DNA of 64,000 nt from Unio delphinus (taxonomy: Eukaryota; Mollusca; Bivalvia; Unionida; Unionidae), in the NCBI GenBank assembly GCA_029339505.1, contig JAQISU010001239.1, positions 4,398,501 to 4,462,500 on the forward strand, in the 5' to 3' direction. Positions 34,632 through 47,157 of this stretch are shown one piece after another; the first letter of the stretch is position 1, and every line of letters starts with the position of its first letter. The translations under genes were made by a program, and so were the position numbers. The notes beneath the pieces were generated by a model. The model saw nothing but the letters and a program-made list of their open reading frames with translations. It was not told the DNA's origin and did not search any database.

Positions 34632-35690
34632 CGGATATAAGAAAATGACATTACTCCTAGACTGAACTGAACAAAACATGACTTTTCATCAAATAAACAC
34701 AAAAAAATCAAAGGATATCATTAACTCATAGAGATATCACCAAATATGATTAAAATATGAAATTATAAACAAGTGGGTTGACATGAGGGTATTTCTTGAA
34801 AACGACTGAACTAAATTATTATTATAAAAATTATTATTATTTTAAGCATATTTGTATATGAATCTTTCTCCGGAAAGAAAACTCACTCTGAATTATAATA
34901 AAATCTATAGCCCATTTTAGTTCATATATATTGCAAAGGTATTTCAGTACACACGTTTTCGTGACAGGTAACTTGTAATTATTGCCTTTGGGCCAGTATG
35001 ACTGCATTGCCGGTCTATTTTTATAGTATCTTTTCCTCTTCTTTTGGTGGTGATACTTGATTTAGATTTAGCATTCTTGTATTGATTTAACGAAACGTAT
35101 TAATTCTATGAATAGGATCATTATGGGGTGATGATTTCTGTAAATTCTGGCGACTGCACAGCAGGTAACCATTCATTGACGTGGAGGCGAATGTGATACC
35201 TGTTTTATCATTCTTTGTTTTCAGAAATTGTATAATGTTGACAATTAACATAATCAATGGAGTTTTCCTTGTGTTCAAGAGTTCTAAAAAACAAATACAG
35301 GGTGCGTTTGGGACCATACAATAATCGGTCCTAAGAGTAGTTATCTCCATGCATTATTACTCAAGCATTGTAGGTTTGTCAAAGTCATTTTAACCTGCAT
35401 TATTCAAAGTCCAAAGCAGTCAAGCAATCAAACCAGGTAATACATTGTCATTACGTTGGCATCTTCAGATGGAATAACCCCCACCCCAATCAACAAATAA
35501 TTGTGATGGGTACAATGTTTATTAGCACATTAGAAAAATACATGTTAAATGAGCGGATGTTTTACATAACTCATTATATTATTTATGTTAATTCAGGTAA
35601 AACAATTGTTTTGAATTTTTGTTGATTTTGCACACGTGTTTGATTCTTTTATAAGGAACATGAATACGAATAAGACTTAAATATTAGATA
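34631..35690. other. Gene-free stretch
   Basis: No supportable gene is seen. Short frames such as 35087-35350 lack motifs. Confidence 0.4.
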
Positions 35691-35693
35691 TTG

Positions 35694-35800
35694 AACATTC
35701 AACTTATGAAAATATCAAAAGTATTGTCAGACATTCAATTTGTGAAAATGTCAAAAGTATTGTGAGACATTCAATTTGTGAAAATGTCAAAAGTAAAGTG
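35694..35800. repeat. Tandem repeat, about 41-base unit x2.5
   Basis: The unit ACATTCAATTTGTGAAAATG followed by TCAAAAGTATTGTGAG recurs. Confidence 0.85.
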
Positions 35801-35914
35801 GGGTTTGATAACACTTGTGGAATATTTTAAAAGTGTAACCGTTCAGATTAAATGGATACCTGCAATCTGAAACACTTGACTAAACTCATATATATCTATA
35901 TTGTGTATCCATTA

Positions 35915-36300
35915 GAAACGGGTTGGAATAGGTTGCAAGGGTTATTAGCAACGGGATGGGATAGGCTTTGAGACTATTAGGAACGGAAAGGGATGGGCTT
36001 ATAAGGGTTATTAGGAGAAGGATGGGATAAGCTATGAGGATTAATAGGAATGACGGGAAGAGTTGTGAGGGTTATTAGGAACAGGATGGGATAGATAGTG
36101 AGAGTTTTCAGGAACGGGATGAGATTGGCTTGGAGGGTTATTAGCAACGGTACGGGATGCGTATCGTAAAGGGTCATAGGAACATGATGGGATATGCAAT
36201 AAGGGTTTTTAGAAACAAATAGGATGGCTTGTGAGGGTTATTACAAAAGGAGATGGGATATTCAGTGATCGTTATTAGGAAAGGATGAGATAGATTCCTG
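35915..36300. repeat. Degenerate minisatellite, about 40-base unit
   Basis: Around nine diverged copies of a unit like GGGTTATTAGGAACGGGATG followed by GGATAGGCT. Confidence 0.8.
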
Positions 36301-36929
36301 AAATTTAAATTTCACTATCTACAGTATGCAACCATTTTAATTTCTTGAATTATGCCCTTTAGTCGTTCGGAAGGTCCGATACGATGCCAGTATTTCCCAA
36401 TGATATGTTCAAAGCTTTGAGTACTGGATTGGAAAGCAACTATAAAGTGGTTACGCTTGTTGGTTTTATATTTCTTGATGGTTCATTTATCGAAAGAGTC
36501 TAGTTTAATTATTAGCATTGTCAACGTAATTACGCATGAATACTCTCCTTAGCACGCTGGGTCTCTTTACAAAGTAGCTGGATTAGAGTACATGCATTTG
36601 GTCCTAACGCATAGGCCGTAACTCTTTTAATGGCTGCTTGGGGTGGCAGTTGGTCGGATCAGAAACTTGTGAGAGTCAGTTGCTGTGCAATACAAGTTAG
36701 TTTATATGTTCTCTCTAGCTATATAGAATAAGTGTCCAAAAAGACGTGAGATCTGTATGATCATATGTAAATTTAATTTTAGGATATAAGTAATTATCGT
36801 ACTCCAAATAATGTAAAATTATAGCCCGTTTCGATCCAATTTAATTATATGTCCTCAATGAATCAACGCCAGCTTATATTTTTGTGGAGTGCCTCATTGA
36901 GGAGGTTTTTCTTGAGTCTTGCCATGAAC
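36301..36929. other. Gene-free stretch
   Basis: No supportable feature is seen. Confidence 0.4.
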
Positions 36930-37180
36930 ATTTTGACATAGGAAGTTACCATGTTAGTGTCCATTTCAGTTTAAATAATTTGTAGAAATTGTTTGTTGTT
37001 TAATACAAAACTATGAAACAAAAAGGGATTTGAAACTTTGATTATAATGTCTGTAAGAAAGGAAGGGTCAGTTTGCTATCGCATGTTTCATTACAGGCTG
37101 TGATACGTTCCTTGAGCGGAATGTTGGTGTATAGCAGAGAGACATCCATAGTGACGAGACCATGACGTTCTATGAAACAC
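36930..37180 (-). pseudogene. Penelope-like element RT fragment 2
   Basis: The minus strand reads LVTMDVSLLYTNIPLKE near 37115-37170. This is the signature block of Penelope-like reverse transcriptases (MDVxxLYTNIP), followed by broken frames. Together with 30736-30965 it suggests an old PLE family nearby. Confidence 0.72.
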
Positions 37181-37620
37181 ACACACTCTCTCTCCTCGTT
37201 TTTCACTGTATTCTAACATGTGCACTTGCACTCCCTGTTTGTCAGCAGTCATGCTTTTCTAATAGGATTTTCCTAATTTCATCAAATGAGACCCTTGTCT
37301 TTTGCATGTTACAGTCTGCTACTAACAAATAATATTCCAACAATTCCGTCAGCAGAAGAATCAGGTCTCCTAAAACCCATCCTCCTGTCCATGTTACGTT
37401 CCAAATCGCTTGCTCTCTCACAAGACCAACATACAGTTCTTCTAACTGAACAAAACCTGACAAATCATATGGCAACATTAATCAATCAAATATGTAACCA
37501 TTCACTGGACTTCTGAATGTAATAATACCAATAAAAAATAAGTGGTTAAAACTATATAGAATGACAATGACGTACACGTGCTCTGCCCCGCAAAATCCGA
37601 CTTAAGGTAACAATATAAAT
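37181..37620. other. Possible flanking PLE sequence, no gene
   Basis: Frames of 76-78 codons on both strands here have no recognisable motif. Confidence 0.35.
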
Positions 37621-37627
37621 ACACTAC

Positions 37628-37785
37628 ACAACACTACACTATACTATACTAATTACAATACACCACACCACATCACACCACACCACACTACACTACACTA
37701 CACTACCCTACCCTACCCTACCCTACCCTACCCTACAATATAATACACTATAATGCACTACACTACACATATTACACCATACTAC
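37628..37785. repeat. ACACT/ACCCT-type pentanucleotide microsatellite
   Basis: Many degenerate CTACA, CCACA and CTACC units. Confidence 0.9.
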
Positions 37786-37794
37786 ATTAACCGC

Positions 37795-37935
37795 TCCGGT
37801 GGCCTAGTGGTTAGAGCGTCCGCCCCGGAAGCGGGAGGTCGTCGGTTCGATCCCCGGCCGAGTCATACCAAAGACTTACAAAAATGGTACTAACAGCTGC
37901 CTCTTTACCTAGGTTGTACAGATAGATGGAACAAT
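37795..37935 (+). mobile_element. tRNA-derived SINE, family 1, 3'-truncated
   Basis: The tRNA-like head has a perfect A box TGGCCTAGTGG and a B box GGTTCGATCCC, and a plausible anticodon stem. Several acceptor and T-stem pairs fail, and position 33 is C instead of U. Downstream GCCGAGTCATACCAAAGACT and ATGGTACTAACAGCTGCCTC match the complete minus-strand copy at 33395-33735. I read it as a SINE, not a tRNA gene. Confidence 0.78.
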
Positions 37936-38540
37936 GATCGATGCTGAACAATGATTCATGATTTATGCTAAACTCATAAGATGCTAAACTACTCAGTAAA
38001 AGAAGTAGCCGTTTATGAAAAATGACATACATCTCCAAAGATATATCCCTTTTGACTTGTCTTCAATGCCTAGCTATTCAAAAAATCACGTAGCTGTGAA
38101 AATGAAACGTTATAGATGTATACCATCTTTACCTCTAAGTTCTGGAGAACTAATTCGAACAATACGAATGACAACCACGATATCTACGTACCAAAAACAT
38201 GTTAGAATGAATCATGCCGTGAATCACAAATACTGGGAGATACTTAAAAATTATTAAAGCGAAACATCCTTTCACTTTAGTTGGGCGTCCAGCACGGAGT
38301 ATTACAACGGGCAGCACATCATTTCACTTGGAAAATGTGTTTGACGCCCATAAACCCAGTAGTTAGTTTATACGTCAAATATAAGGTAGATTATAAAAAT
38401 TATAAATCAAATCCTTTTACAATGTAACTAACCCATGAATGATTAAATCGGACAGGTACAAAGTAAAAAATAAATGTCAATAAGCAATTGAACGCTGTGT
38501 TGAATATTATCACTGAATGTATGAATGATTCACATCCAAA
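37936..38540. other. Gene-free stretch
   Basis: No supportable feature is seen. Confidence 0.4.
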
Positions 38541-38544
38541 ATTG

Positions 38545-38640
38545 TATGTATGTATGTATGTATGTATGTATGTATGTATGTATGTATGTGTGTGTGTCTG
38601 TGTGTGTGTGTGTGTGCGCGCGCGCGTGCGTGCGTGCGTA
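38545..38640. repeat. (GTAT)n/(GT)n/(GC)n/(GTGC)n compound microsatellite
   Basis: Alternating purine-pyrimidine repeats on which all local frames depend. Confidence 0.95.
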
Positions 38641-38861
38641 GATGGATGCACACACTGTGCTGACTATACAGTGTACCTTTAGTACCTCTCATCAGACACA
38701 CAGGACAAAGAAAGAATAAATGTCAGTCACATTAACGTTAACAAAATCTACACTACTTTGCATGACCTAGGGACATCATCAAAAGACGGTTACATTGTAC
38801 AAGGTTACATCCATTAGTCACCTCTGATGACTTACGGGAGAGTACATCTGCATTATTCTTC

Positions 38862-38864
<3 letters not shown>

Positions 38865-38931
<67 letters not shown>
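38865..38931. repeat. (GA)n microsatellite
   Basis: A perfect GA run of about 33 units. Confidence 0.96.
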
Positions 38932-38934
<3 letters not shown>

Positions 38935-39904
38935 TTCATATAATATGCATGTGTTTTTTTCATTTCTTTTTTCATCTACGTTAAAAAAATTGCCATTTTA
39001 TTCCACCCTATTTTGTATATTATGAAGACAAGCAATTACGTATGACCATATCGTTAAAGAATACCTCAACCCCATTAACGAGGAACCAGAGCTAAACTGT
39101 CTGCTATTCAGATGGTCGTTTAAACCTACATTATTCAAATCTAACTCGGTGAGGCTACTGCAATGATAGAAAATGTAAATAAAAATATAAAATCCTTTAT
39201 TTCAAATCTCTGTGAAGGATATAATCAAGACAAGCATGTAGTAAACATAGTATGAGCTTGTGTTTTATTTATCTGAAATAAATGAGAACTTAAAATATGA
39301 AGAATCTTTGAAATCATCGTAATCGAAGTATTGCAAAAAAGTCAATAACTGCAATTTGTTAGGGAAGGAGGAGCTTTAAGCACAAATACACCTACTAGCT
39401 CCATCACGTACGTATGTATATATGTACGTATGTATATATGTACGAATGTATATATGTACGTATAGGCTTCAACGACACGTCAGCACAGTGCTTACTAAAT
39501 AGTGTCTAGTAAGTTTCGGTATAATAATGAATACTAATATCGGTAAACATCGGTAAGAGTAACTTTATGTATCATAAAATAGTGTAATACATGTAAATTC
39601 CGATAAGATAGTGTTTCCTGTTACCCTCATGTGCGCATCAGAGACCCCACACATGTTTAATTGTCTACCATCGCATAATACACCATTAGGTCTTGATCTA
39701 TGCTATTTATTCAGGTGATTAGACTTAACAAACTGTTTCTTAGTGCATCTCATAAGAGACACTTAATTGATGCAGACATTTTTTTACCTAGATACTTCCG
39801 GTGGTGCTGTTGCTGAAAATGTCTTGGATGTCTTAGAAGAGTGTGGATTATACAGCATCAGATCGATTTGAACTTGGAGGACAAATTCCGAATTAGTCTA
39901 ATTT
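38932..39904. other. Gene-free stretch with a short 16-base tandem repeat
   Basis: No gene is seen. About 3.5 copies of TACGTATGTATATATG lie at 39408-39465. Confidence 0.6.
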
Positions 39905-40665
39905 AGGATACATAACTTACTATTTACGGGGTTTAGCCGTATTAGTCTTTTTAGGATACATAATATACTCTTTGCGGACTTAACCCAATTAGTTTAATTT
40001 AGGAAACCTAACTTACCGGGTAAGGATTTTACCCGTAATAGTCCAATTTAGTATACCTAACATACTTTTAGTAAACGTTATCCGTATAAGTCTAATTTAG
40101 CATAACTAATTTACTCTTTGCGAACTTTATCCGTATTAGATTGATTTACTATACCTAACTTACTCTTTACGGACTTTATCCGTATTAGACTGATTTACTA
40201 TACCTAACTTACTCTTTGCGGACTTTATCCGTATTAGTCTAATTTAGGAAACATAACTTACTCTTTGAGGACTTAACGCGTGTTAGTCTAATTTAGGAAA
40301 CATAACTTACTCTTTGAGGACTTAACGCGTGTTAGTCTAATTTAGGAAACATAACCTACTCTTTGCGGACTTTATCCGTTTTAGTCTTTTTTAGGATACC
40401 TAACCTACTCTTTGCGGACTTTACCCGTTTTAGTCGATTTTAAGATACCTAACACACTCTTTGCGGACTTTACCCGTAATAGTCTAATTAAGGAAACCAA
40501 ATTTACTTTTTGCAAATTTTAACCGTATTAGTCCGATTTAGGTTACCTAACTTATTATTTGCAGACGTTACCAGTATTAATCTATTTTAGGATACCTAAC
40601 TTACTCATTGCGGACTTTTAACGTATAAGTCTAGAACTTACTCTTTACCGACTTTACCAAAACAG
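39905..40665. repeat. Satellite-like array, about 50-base unit, roughly 15 copies
   Basis: The unit is close to CTTACTCTTTGCGGACTTTA, TCCGTATTAGTCTAATTTAG, GATACCTAA. Copies differ by substitutions and small deletions, and some neighbours are near identical (40235-40350), which suggests ongoing unequal exchange. Confidence 0.9.
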
Positions 40666-41157
40666 TTCTTAGCCAATGTATCCCCTAGATGTGCAGACAG
40701 TCACAAATCTCCTTGGCATCAAACTGACTGAGTAAAAGAAAAACTGGGACTCGAATTAAACATGGTAGACAAGGATCTGTGTTTTGTTTTCTGTAGTTGG
40801 ACCAGACTTATAAGTGAGTAAAGACGGTACAGGGTATACCTGCGAAATTCAATCTTGGCCAATTAAAAGAAATTTAAAGTTACAGTTTTTCCAAGAATGA
40901 CATCAATTCATTACAGTAGTTTATTTTTGCTTCCTTCTTTGGGGCACGTGGTGGATATCTGGTCGTTCTTTGTCCATATATCCTTCGTGGAATGACCTCG
41001 TCATTGTCAGTTACAATTAAAGAATTATTACTGCAGACGATAACCAATGAAAATGAGATAAAGTAGTTCAAAGCTGAATCCAAGTAAAATAAGGGTTTTA
41101 TGTGTTCGAGTGTTGGCAGTTGAGAAAATGTCCATGGATATACAATCGATATGATTG
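40666..41157. other. Gene-free stretch
   Basis: A 141-codon minus-strand frame (40880-41305) exists only because it runs through the palindrome at 41158-41246. It shows no family motif. Confidence 0.45.
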
Positions 41158-41246
41158 TATTATGGACTTTATTGAATGGATTTTGTTCAATAAAGGACTG
41201 ATATAGTCCTTTATTGAACAAAATCCATTCAATAAAGTCCATAATA
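41158..41246. repeat. Perfect inverted repeat, 42-base arms, 5-base loop
   Basis: 41158-41199 and 41205-41246 are exact reverse complements around the loop GATAT. The arm begins TATTATGGACTTTATTGAAT. Perfect arms of this length imply recent origin or selection. A transcript would fold into a single long hairpin. Confidence 0.97.
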
Positions 41247-42140
41247 AAAACATAACTTATTTCTTTTAAAAAAATATTAAGTAAGGCCACAGTCATTACA
41301 CACATTTATGGTTGAATAAGTAAACCAACACACAAGCAGACTGGAATTTCTTATCTTGACATGGGAATGCACGCTCTGATCCCTATGTGTTACTATCGGC
41401 GTCATGTTTTGTTTTAATCAATGCCCCTTTTCAACTTCTTAGATTACATGCCACAAAATGCAAACAGCAAATCTGTACATTTATTCACCATAAAACTAAC
41501 TTTTATCTGAGAGTGAATTCTAAATTTGTATTAACTGTATTTCTTTTAAATATAAAAAGAAAATACACAGGTATAAACATATACATGCAATGAACATTAT
41601 ACAATACAACATAAAAATATTGTTCGTTCACTCGTAGAACACGTTGATCTCAATTACGGGATAAAGGTACATGTAGTATGATACTGTACGTACCTTAGTA
41701 CTTTGCGACCAAGCTTCAAACACAGATCATTGTTATATTCACCGGAAGCGTATTATTTTACAATATAAGTGATATATTAAATTTTCATAGAATAAAAATA
41801 CAGATTGCTTATAACAATTACTGATATAAATTAACTCAAAAAGAATACATTTGGGAAAACTAGTAGACTTGATGAAGAAAACAAAATTAAGAATTGTTGT
41901 CGCCGCACTTGTACTTCCGGGTGTAAAAGGAAAAGATTTTACCTGACCTGATTTTTATAGTGGGCGTCTATAATGGCTTTTTCTCATAAACGAAACCAAC
42001 ACCATACAAGTTATATCGTTTTTAAAGTTTGGTCATAGAGACAATACGTACAGGATTAAATGTGTTATACCAGACTTACACAGACATATAATGAGTTTTA
42101 AAAATATGACCACTATGGTATTTCAGAATTTAATTATATT
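41247..42140. other. Gene-free stretch
   Basis: No supportable feature is seen. Confidence 0.4.
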
Positions 42141-42144
42141 CAAT

Positions 42145-42520
42145 ATTGTTAATGTTCCGAAAAGCGTCGGAACGAGGGGATATTGGAATTTAATTAGTTC
42201 TATGTGCTTTGAAATTGCTCCACTAGAAGTGTTATATCGAGGGACTATGGGAATATAATTAGTTGTGAGTACCTTGTAATGTATTTCCTGAACAGCATTA
42301 TAGTAAGGGACAACGGGAATTTGATTAGTTGTATGTACCTTGCACTTGTTCCCTTGAAGACAATGGGAATTTAACTAGTTGTGAGTACCTTGTAATGTAT
42401 TTCCTGAACAGCATTATAGTACGGGACAACGGGAATTTGATTAGTTGTATGTACCTTGCACTTGCTCCCTTGAAGACAATGGGAATTTGATTAGTTGTAA
42501 ATGCCTTGTAATGGCTCCCT
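42145..42520. repeat. Minisatellite with two alternating unit types
   Basis: The block GGGAATTTGATTAGTTGTAT, GTACCTTGCACTTG, CTCCCTTGAAGACAAT alternates with a GTACCTTGTAATGTATTTCC, TGAACAGCATTATAG block. The pair gives a higher-order unit of about 115 bases that is present about three times. Confidence 0.85.
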
Positions 42521-43204
42521 GATTAACTTTATAATGAGAGACTACTACATCACTGGTGCTATACACTTTTTAAGCTCCAGTTAGTTTTAATAAACAATGA
42601 AAAAGTAGAAATTATAAAAATCTGTTTTCAAATGTTAGACTGAGAGACACTCATTAATTTGGATGAGGAATTGGAACATTCAGGTAACTGAAATTGGCGT
42701 CACCATACCTCTGTGTCAGTTTGCAGGTAACATATTCATCAAGTAAACTTTAGCGTCGAATGATTGCTTTGTTAGACGCCTTTATTCAACGAATTGATCA
42801 GAATTTGTAGGAATTTCAAGCCTTTGGTTGACTTAAATCAAGAATAAGACACTGTGATTAACACCCCACCCCCATCCCGAATTTAAATTTTAATATAATA
42901 CATAAAAAAACAATTACCGAATATCTGTTTAATGTTTTTACAAAATGACCGTTGGCCATCTGTACCTGAAAGCACAAAATTACTGTTGACCAAGCGTAAG
43001 AAACTATTTAAATCTCAAGTCAAATTTTTATTTCTCTTCCCATAGAAATGACAACACTGACACATAAAGAGAAGGGTGGCAGGTTGGATTGACAGACCGC
43101 AACCCACCCAAATCATCTTTTTCAGTCAAAATAGAATACGTTTATCTGAAAATCAATAAGAAAATGTTATTTCCAGATACAAGAAGCATATTATGGTTTG
43201 ATGA
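42521..43204. other. Gene-free stretch
   Basis: No supportable feature is seen. Confidence 0.4.
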
Positions 43205-43207
43205 AGC

Positions 43208-43268
43208 ATCAACATTAACAACAACAGCAACAAAAACGATAACTACAACAACAACAACAACAACAACA

Positions 43269-43330
<62 letters not shown>

Positions 43331-43331
43331 A
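43208..43331. repeat. (AAC)n/(ACT)n trinucleotide microsatellite
   Basis: Long threonine or serine frames here are repeat artefacts. Confidence 0.95.
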
Positions 43332-43999
43332 TAGAGAGCAATTCAAGTATACTGTTAGGCCGAGTATTGCGAATTTATACATGACAGTTGTTATTACTTC
43401 AATCAACAATGAATATAGTTTGGAACTGTGATGGTAGGTATTTCTTTTAATGGTGGTGGTTGTCGATGACTAGAGTAAATATTTAAAAATGAAATTAAAT
43501 GGAGATCTTAGATATAGACTAGAAAAACGCAAGTCCCACCTTTACAGGATATAAAAATTAATTAGATAAACGAAACAAAATTCAACAAGACTTATTGATC
43601 GTATGATGCACATGTACCAGAAAAATAAATGAACTCAAAAGTCTAATAGTTCCGTTTACATAGATATGCAAATTTCATCACGAAGTCGAGTGTGGGGTTG
43701 GAACCTAAGTTTTGCAGTATTTCTAAATAACATGATAACCGGTTATATGGTCACGCTCCAAAATCAACCTAGCTTGTTGGTTAAGGTAGACTTGCACTTG
43801 AGGGCTCTTGTTACCTCTGGACTACTCGTGCGTCACCGCCTTTAGAGAACCTCTTTCGGTCGTCAAGTATGTTATACGCATCGTTCACTCTGTTACAAGA
43901 ACAACCCTCAAACATCCAGTGGTTACATATAATGTTCACGCTTAATAAAGTTAAAAAAAACTTTAAATTTCATCGTGTAGGTGTAAGTTATCGTATTTA
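43332..43999. other. Gene-free stretch
   Basis: No supportable feature is seen before the polymerase remnant begins. Confidence 0.4.
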
Positions 44000-46900
44000 A
44001 TTTTCTCGAAGTCGCCGTCTGAGTCATTTGGATGCTAAAATACTCTTTTAGGTCTACTGAATATTTTATCTTCTTGGAAGAAGCACTTTGCTGTGACGGC
44101 ATGGTTTGAAAGAGGTCAATGATGTTTGCTCCTTCTCTTTTTCATCTGTGTAGAACGATCCATCTTTCACGGCGTTTGTCTTCACATTGAGTTGTTATTG
44201 GAAGTCGACCCTTTATATACTGGTTGATATCATCGTGTGCATAAGGTAAAGTCTTGTAGTCTGGACTTTTCACTGGTTGAAGAGTTTTCCATGGCGTTAG
44301 TAAATAAATAACTAAGATGTGGTACTGCTTTGATTGTGAGGCACAGCATAGCACTCGAGTTTCTTGATGGACTTGATTCTTACGTTCAATACTTGCTATG
44401 TGAAAGGATTCATCTTTCTTGCTTGGCAGCGGTAGTTACAATACACGTTCGTAATGACATTTCCAAATTCGTCAGCTTCTACAAAGTTCAGTTCCTTTTT
44501 GTAATTGACTAAGATCAAGTTCTCACGATGAACGTCCACGCGTTTTATGTAGTTGCTTTTGTCGTGAATTATCTGGAAATAGCAGGAATGTTCTGTCAAA
44601 TACCCCGTCTTGGGTAAACGTGGTATTTGTGCCATATTAACCCACAAGTAATTTAGCATCACTTTGACAAACGATCGCATTCCCTCGTTTTTCTCCACAT
44701 GGTCTAAAGTGATGCCTTCCTGCTCCCAATATTTTTATTTGAATTTTATTTGGTCTTCGAGAGTGTGGCACCAGGAAGGATAGCCACTGGCTTCTTGGTT
44801 TAGTTTTAAAAAAGGCATCCAGGTAATCTGTGAAAATGCTTTTCTGAGTCTAATCGCCTTTATGGTACTTTCTGTCTCGGGAAAGTGGTAAATTTCGTAC
44901 TCTTCTAACAGTTGGTATCCCAGGTCCAGAGCTTTAAACTATTCCACGCCGACTAACGTTCCTGTAAAGGCGCAGTCTTCCTGGGTGAGTTTACAAGGTC
45001 GGTTGTATTTTTCGACACAAGTACGGTACTCAATCCTTCGTATTGTTGAATTTTGCCCAGGTCGATGTGTTCGGTTAGCAATTGCATGTGCCCTGTGGAA
45101 AAGTGTTAATATTTGTACAGGATAGGATACAGCGAAGACACGTCAAAGTATTTAATTTCTTCTCCTTTCTCCTTGTCGGCTTGGTAGAGCAAACATGTGG
45201 TATTCGTCCGTCCCCCGTACAAACTATCCCTTTGGTTCAGTTGTTCAACCAGCTTGTAACTTTCCACGATGCATTTAAACTTGGGGTCGGTTTTCAAACG
45301 GTGATCGTACTCGTATTCCCACATTTCCATGACTTGGTATCCTTGTTGTACTAACTTCATTTGCCTTTGACATGTGGTATGGTAAAAGATTTCCATGGTC
45401 CGTTGTAAACACCGATATTTAGTGTCACGTTGAGTGAAATAAGCATCCATTAAACGCGTACACGAACTGATGATTTTCTAGGTCCCAGTCATCCACCGAA
45501 TGTGTTCCAATGTCTTTTCGCCTCCTTCGATGCGGGCCTGTTGGATCCATTAGTTTTTCTTGTTACGTAAGTAATGTAGCCAGCCTAGGGCTTTGTCTGA
45601 ATATTGACGTTTGCAAACGTTAGTCGTCCGAGGGCTAATGACAGCCGAGATGTTTCCGGATATGAATTATTGGCGGTACACTAATGAACACTCTTTGGCG
45701 ATGGTACAGGCTTCATGCAAAGGATCGATCCCTCTGTGCTCCATGAAGAATTCTGGAAAGTTTATACAGCAACGACGTAAAATGTCCACGTCAGAACGAC
45801 AATACTTTAACATTTCTTCCTGAATGTCGAACGGGCAGGAGACGTGAGTGTGGTACCAAGCGCTTAAAGCTTCTCATTGTTCGGTACGCATGTTCTCGGG
45901 GTCGTATTAATAAGCCTCAGGCAAATGGTATAGAGTGGCATCTTGATTGGCCTCGGTATTTTAAAAGAACGTAAAATAACTTTTGGTCATTTACTTAAAC
46001 GTTTTAGGCACACGGCTCAAAGGCATGGCAAAATAACTCATCGAATATTTCCTACTTGCGTGCAAACGATTTTTGCTCCGTTCAAAGTCACTTTAGGACA
46101 TTCGGTACTTTGTTCAGTATATTATCTGAGAATTCATATCCCATCGTATCCTGGGAATTTGTTATCCACCACCGTTTCATGGCTATGATAATCTCCGTAA
46201 CGCTCGATGTTCTCTTGGCTCCACATCTCGTCGATGGATTCTAATATCCATTGCGCAACAAACAAAACCCAAAACCCCCCAGCGTGTTCGGTCCCCGAAC
46301 GATTTTTCACGTCCTCCAGGAATCTTGTTGATGTGAGGGAAATGACTAAAGATAGGCTCTTGGATATACTTCTCGCACGCTTGGTGAGCCACACATAAAT
46401 TAGGAATGTGAATACCCGTCTCTTGCATGCATTCGAAATCGAAGATGAAATTGCCTTTCGTCTGGTAATCTTTCTTTTGATATTTGGAATGGTATTTGTG
46501 AATGAAGCATTCGTGTTCCACGTCCACGATTTGGCCATAAAAGTGATATCGTTTTTTTCCCCCTGGATTTACGTGAGCCTGGGCATTATTGGCAAGTATG
46601 CCTTGTCCACAAGTAGGATTACAATCTCTGGAGCTGAGAAGCACTCGTCCGCTGTGAATATTAATGGTAACAGGTTGGACTGACAAATGTGCTCTGATAA
46701 GCTGCGCAATGCATTCATTGTTGTCCTTTGTCCAGACAGGGTTTAGGGGTGAAACATCCTTGTGTTGCTTCCGATTGATATAGCCATAGTCACATTTACT
46801 ACTGTAATATATGTCTCTCAGTAATCCTTTGATTCTGGTAATGGTGTCAATAGAATAAGGTGATACTCATAATGGTATCAAAATGTCATCGTGCTGATAG

Positions 46901-47150
46901 ACGTGAACATCTTTTCTGTTTTTGAACCTTTTTCTCGAAACAACCGCGGTAAACTCAGTTATTGAGGTGTGTATTTTCAAGGTGTAGTGTGGAGCTAAGA
47001 CCTCTTGCAATGTTTGCATTTCATGAATGTCCCAGGGTGTGTCTTTGGATAGCCCGGCTTGATGTAACATGAGTTCTGCTTCTCTTTGCTGTTTGGCTCG
47101 ATCCCATTGTTGAATATTTTCAACACTGCCATGTTGTTAATGTCGGCATA
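44000..47150 (-). pseudogene. Polinton-type protein-primed family B DNA polymerase, broken
   Basis: Minus-strand pieces of a large viral or transposon polymerase lie in the right order across several frames. They are an N-terminal segment (47150-46870), a CGQGILANNA...FIFDFECMQETGIHIPNLCVAH exonuclease I-like piece (46690-46180), the GYQVMEMWEYEYD...RDSLYGGRTNT block, and FDVSSLYPILYKY (motif A, 45120-45450). Next comes EKNEGMRSFVKVMLNYLW (motif B, 44640-44698). I found no YxDTDS motif C. Stops and shifts are scattered, so the gene is long dead. Base composition is richer in G+C than the element to its right, and that element has its own, different polymerase. This is therefore probably the relic of another Polinton lineage, cut at the right by a SINE. 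Confidence 0.85.
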
Positions 47151-47157
47151 CGTTCGT

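Noticed and set aside
34229..34711. 160-residue gene on the minus strand
   Set aside because: It runs through a 62-base tandem repeat and a CA microsatellite.
37798..37870. Functional tRNA gene
   Set aside because: The A and B boxes are good, but acceptor and T-stem pairing fail and the anticodon loop lacks the usual U33. The downstream sequence is shared with a second copy, so it is a SINE head.
40880..41305. 141-residue gene on the minus strand
   Set aside because: The frame depends on the perfect palindrome and shows no domain or codon pattern.
43089..43409. Threonine- or serine-rich proteins
   Set aside because: These are translations of AAC/ACT trinucleotide repeats.
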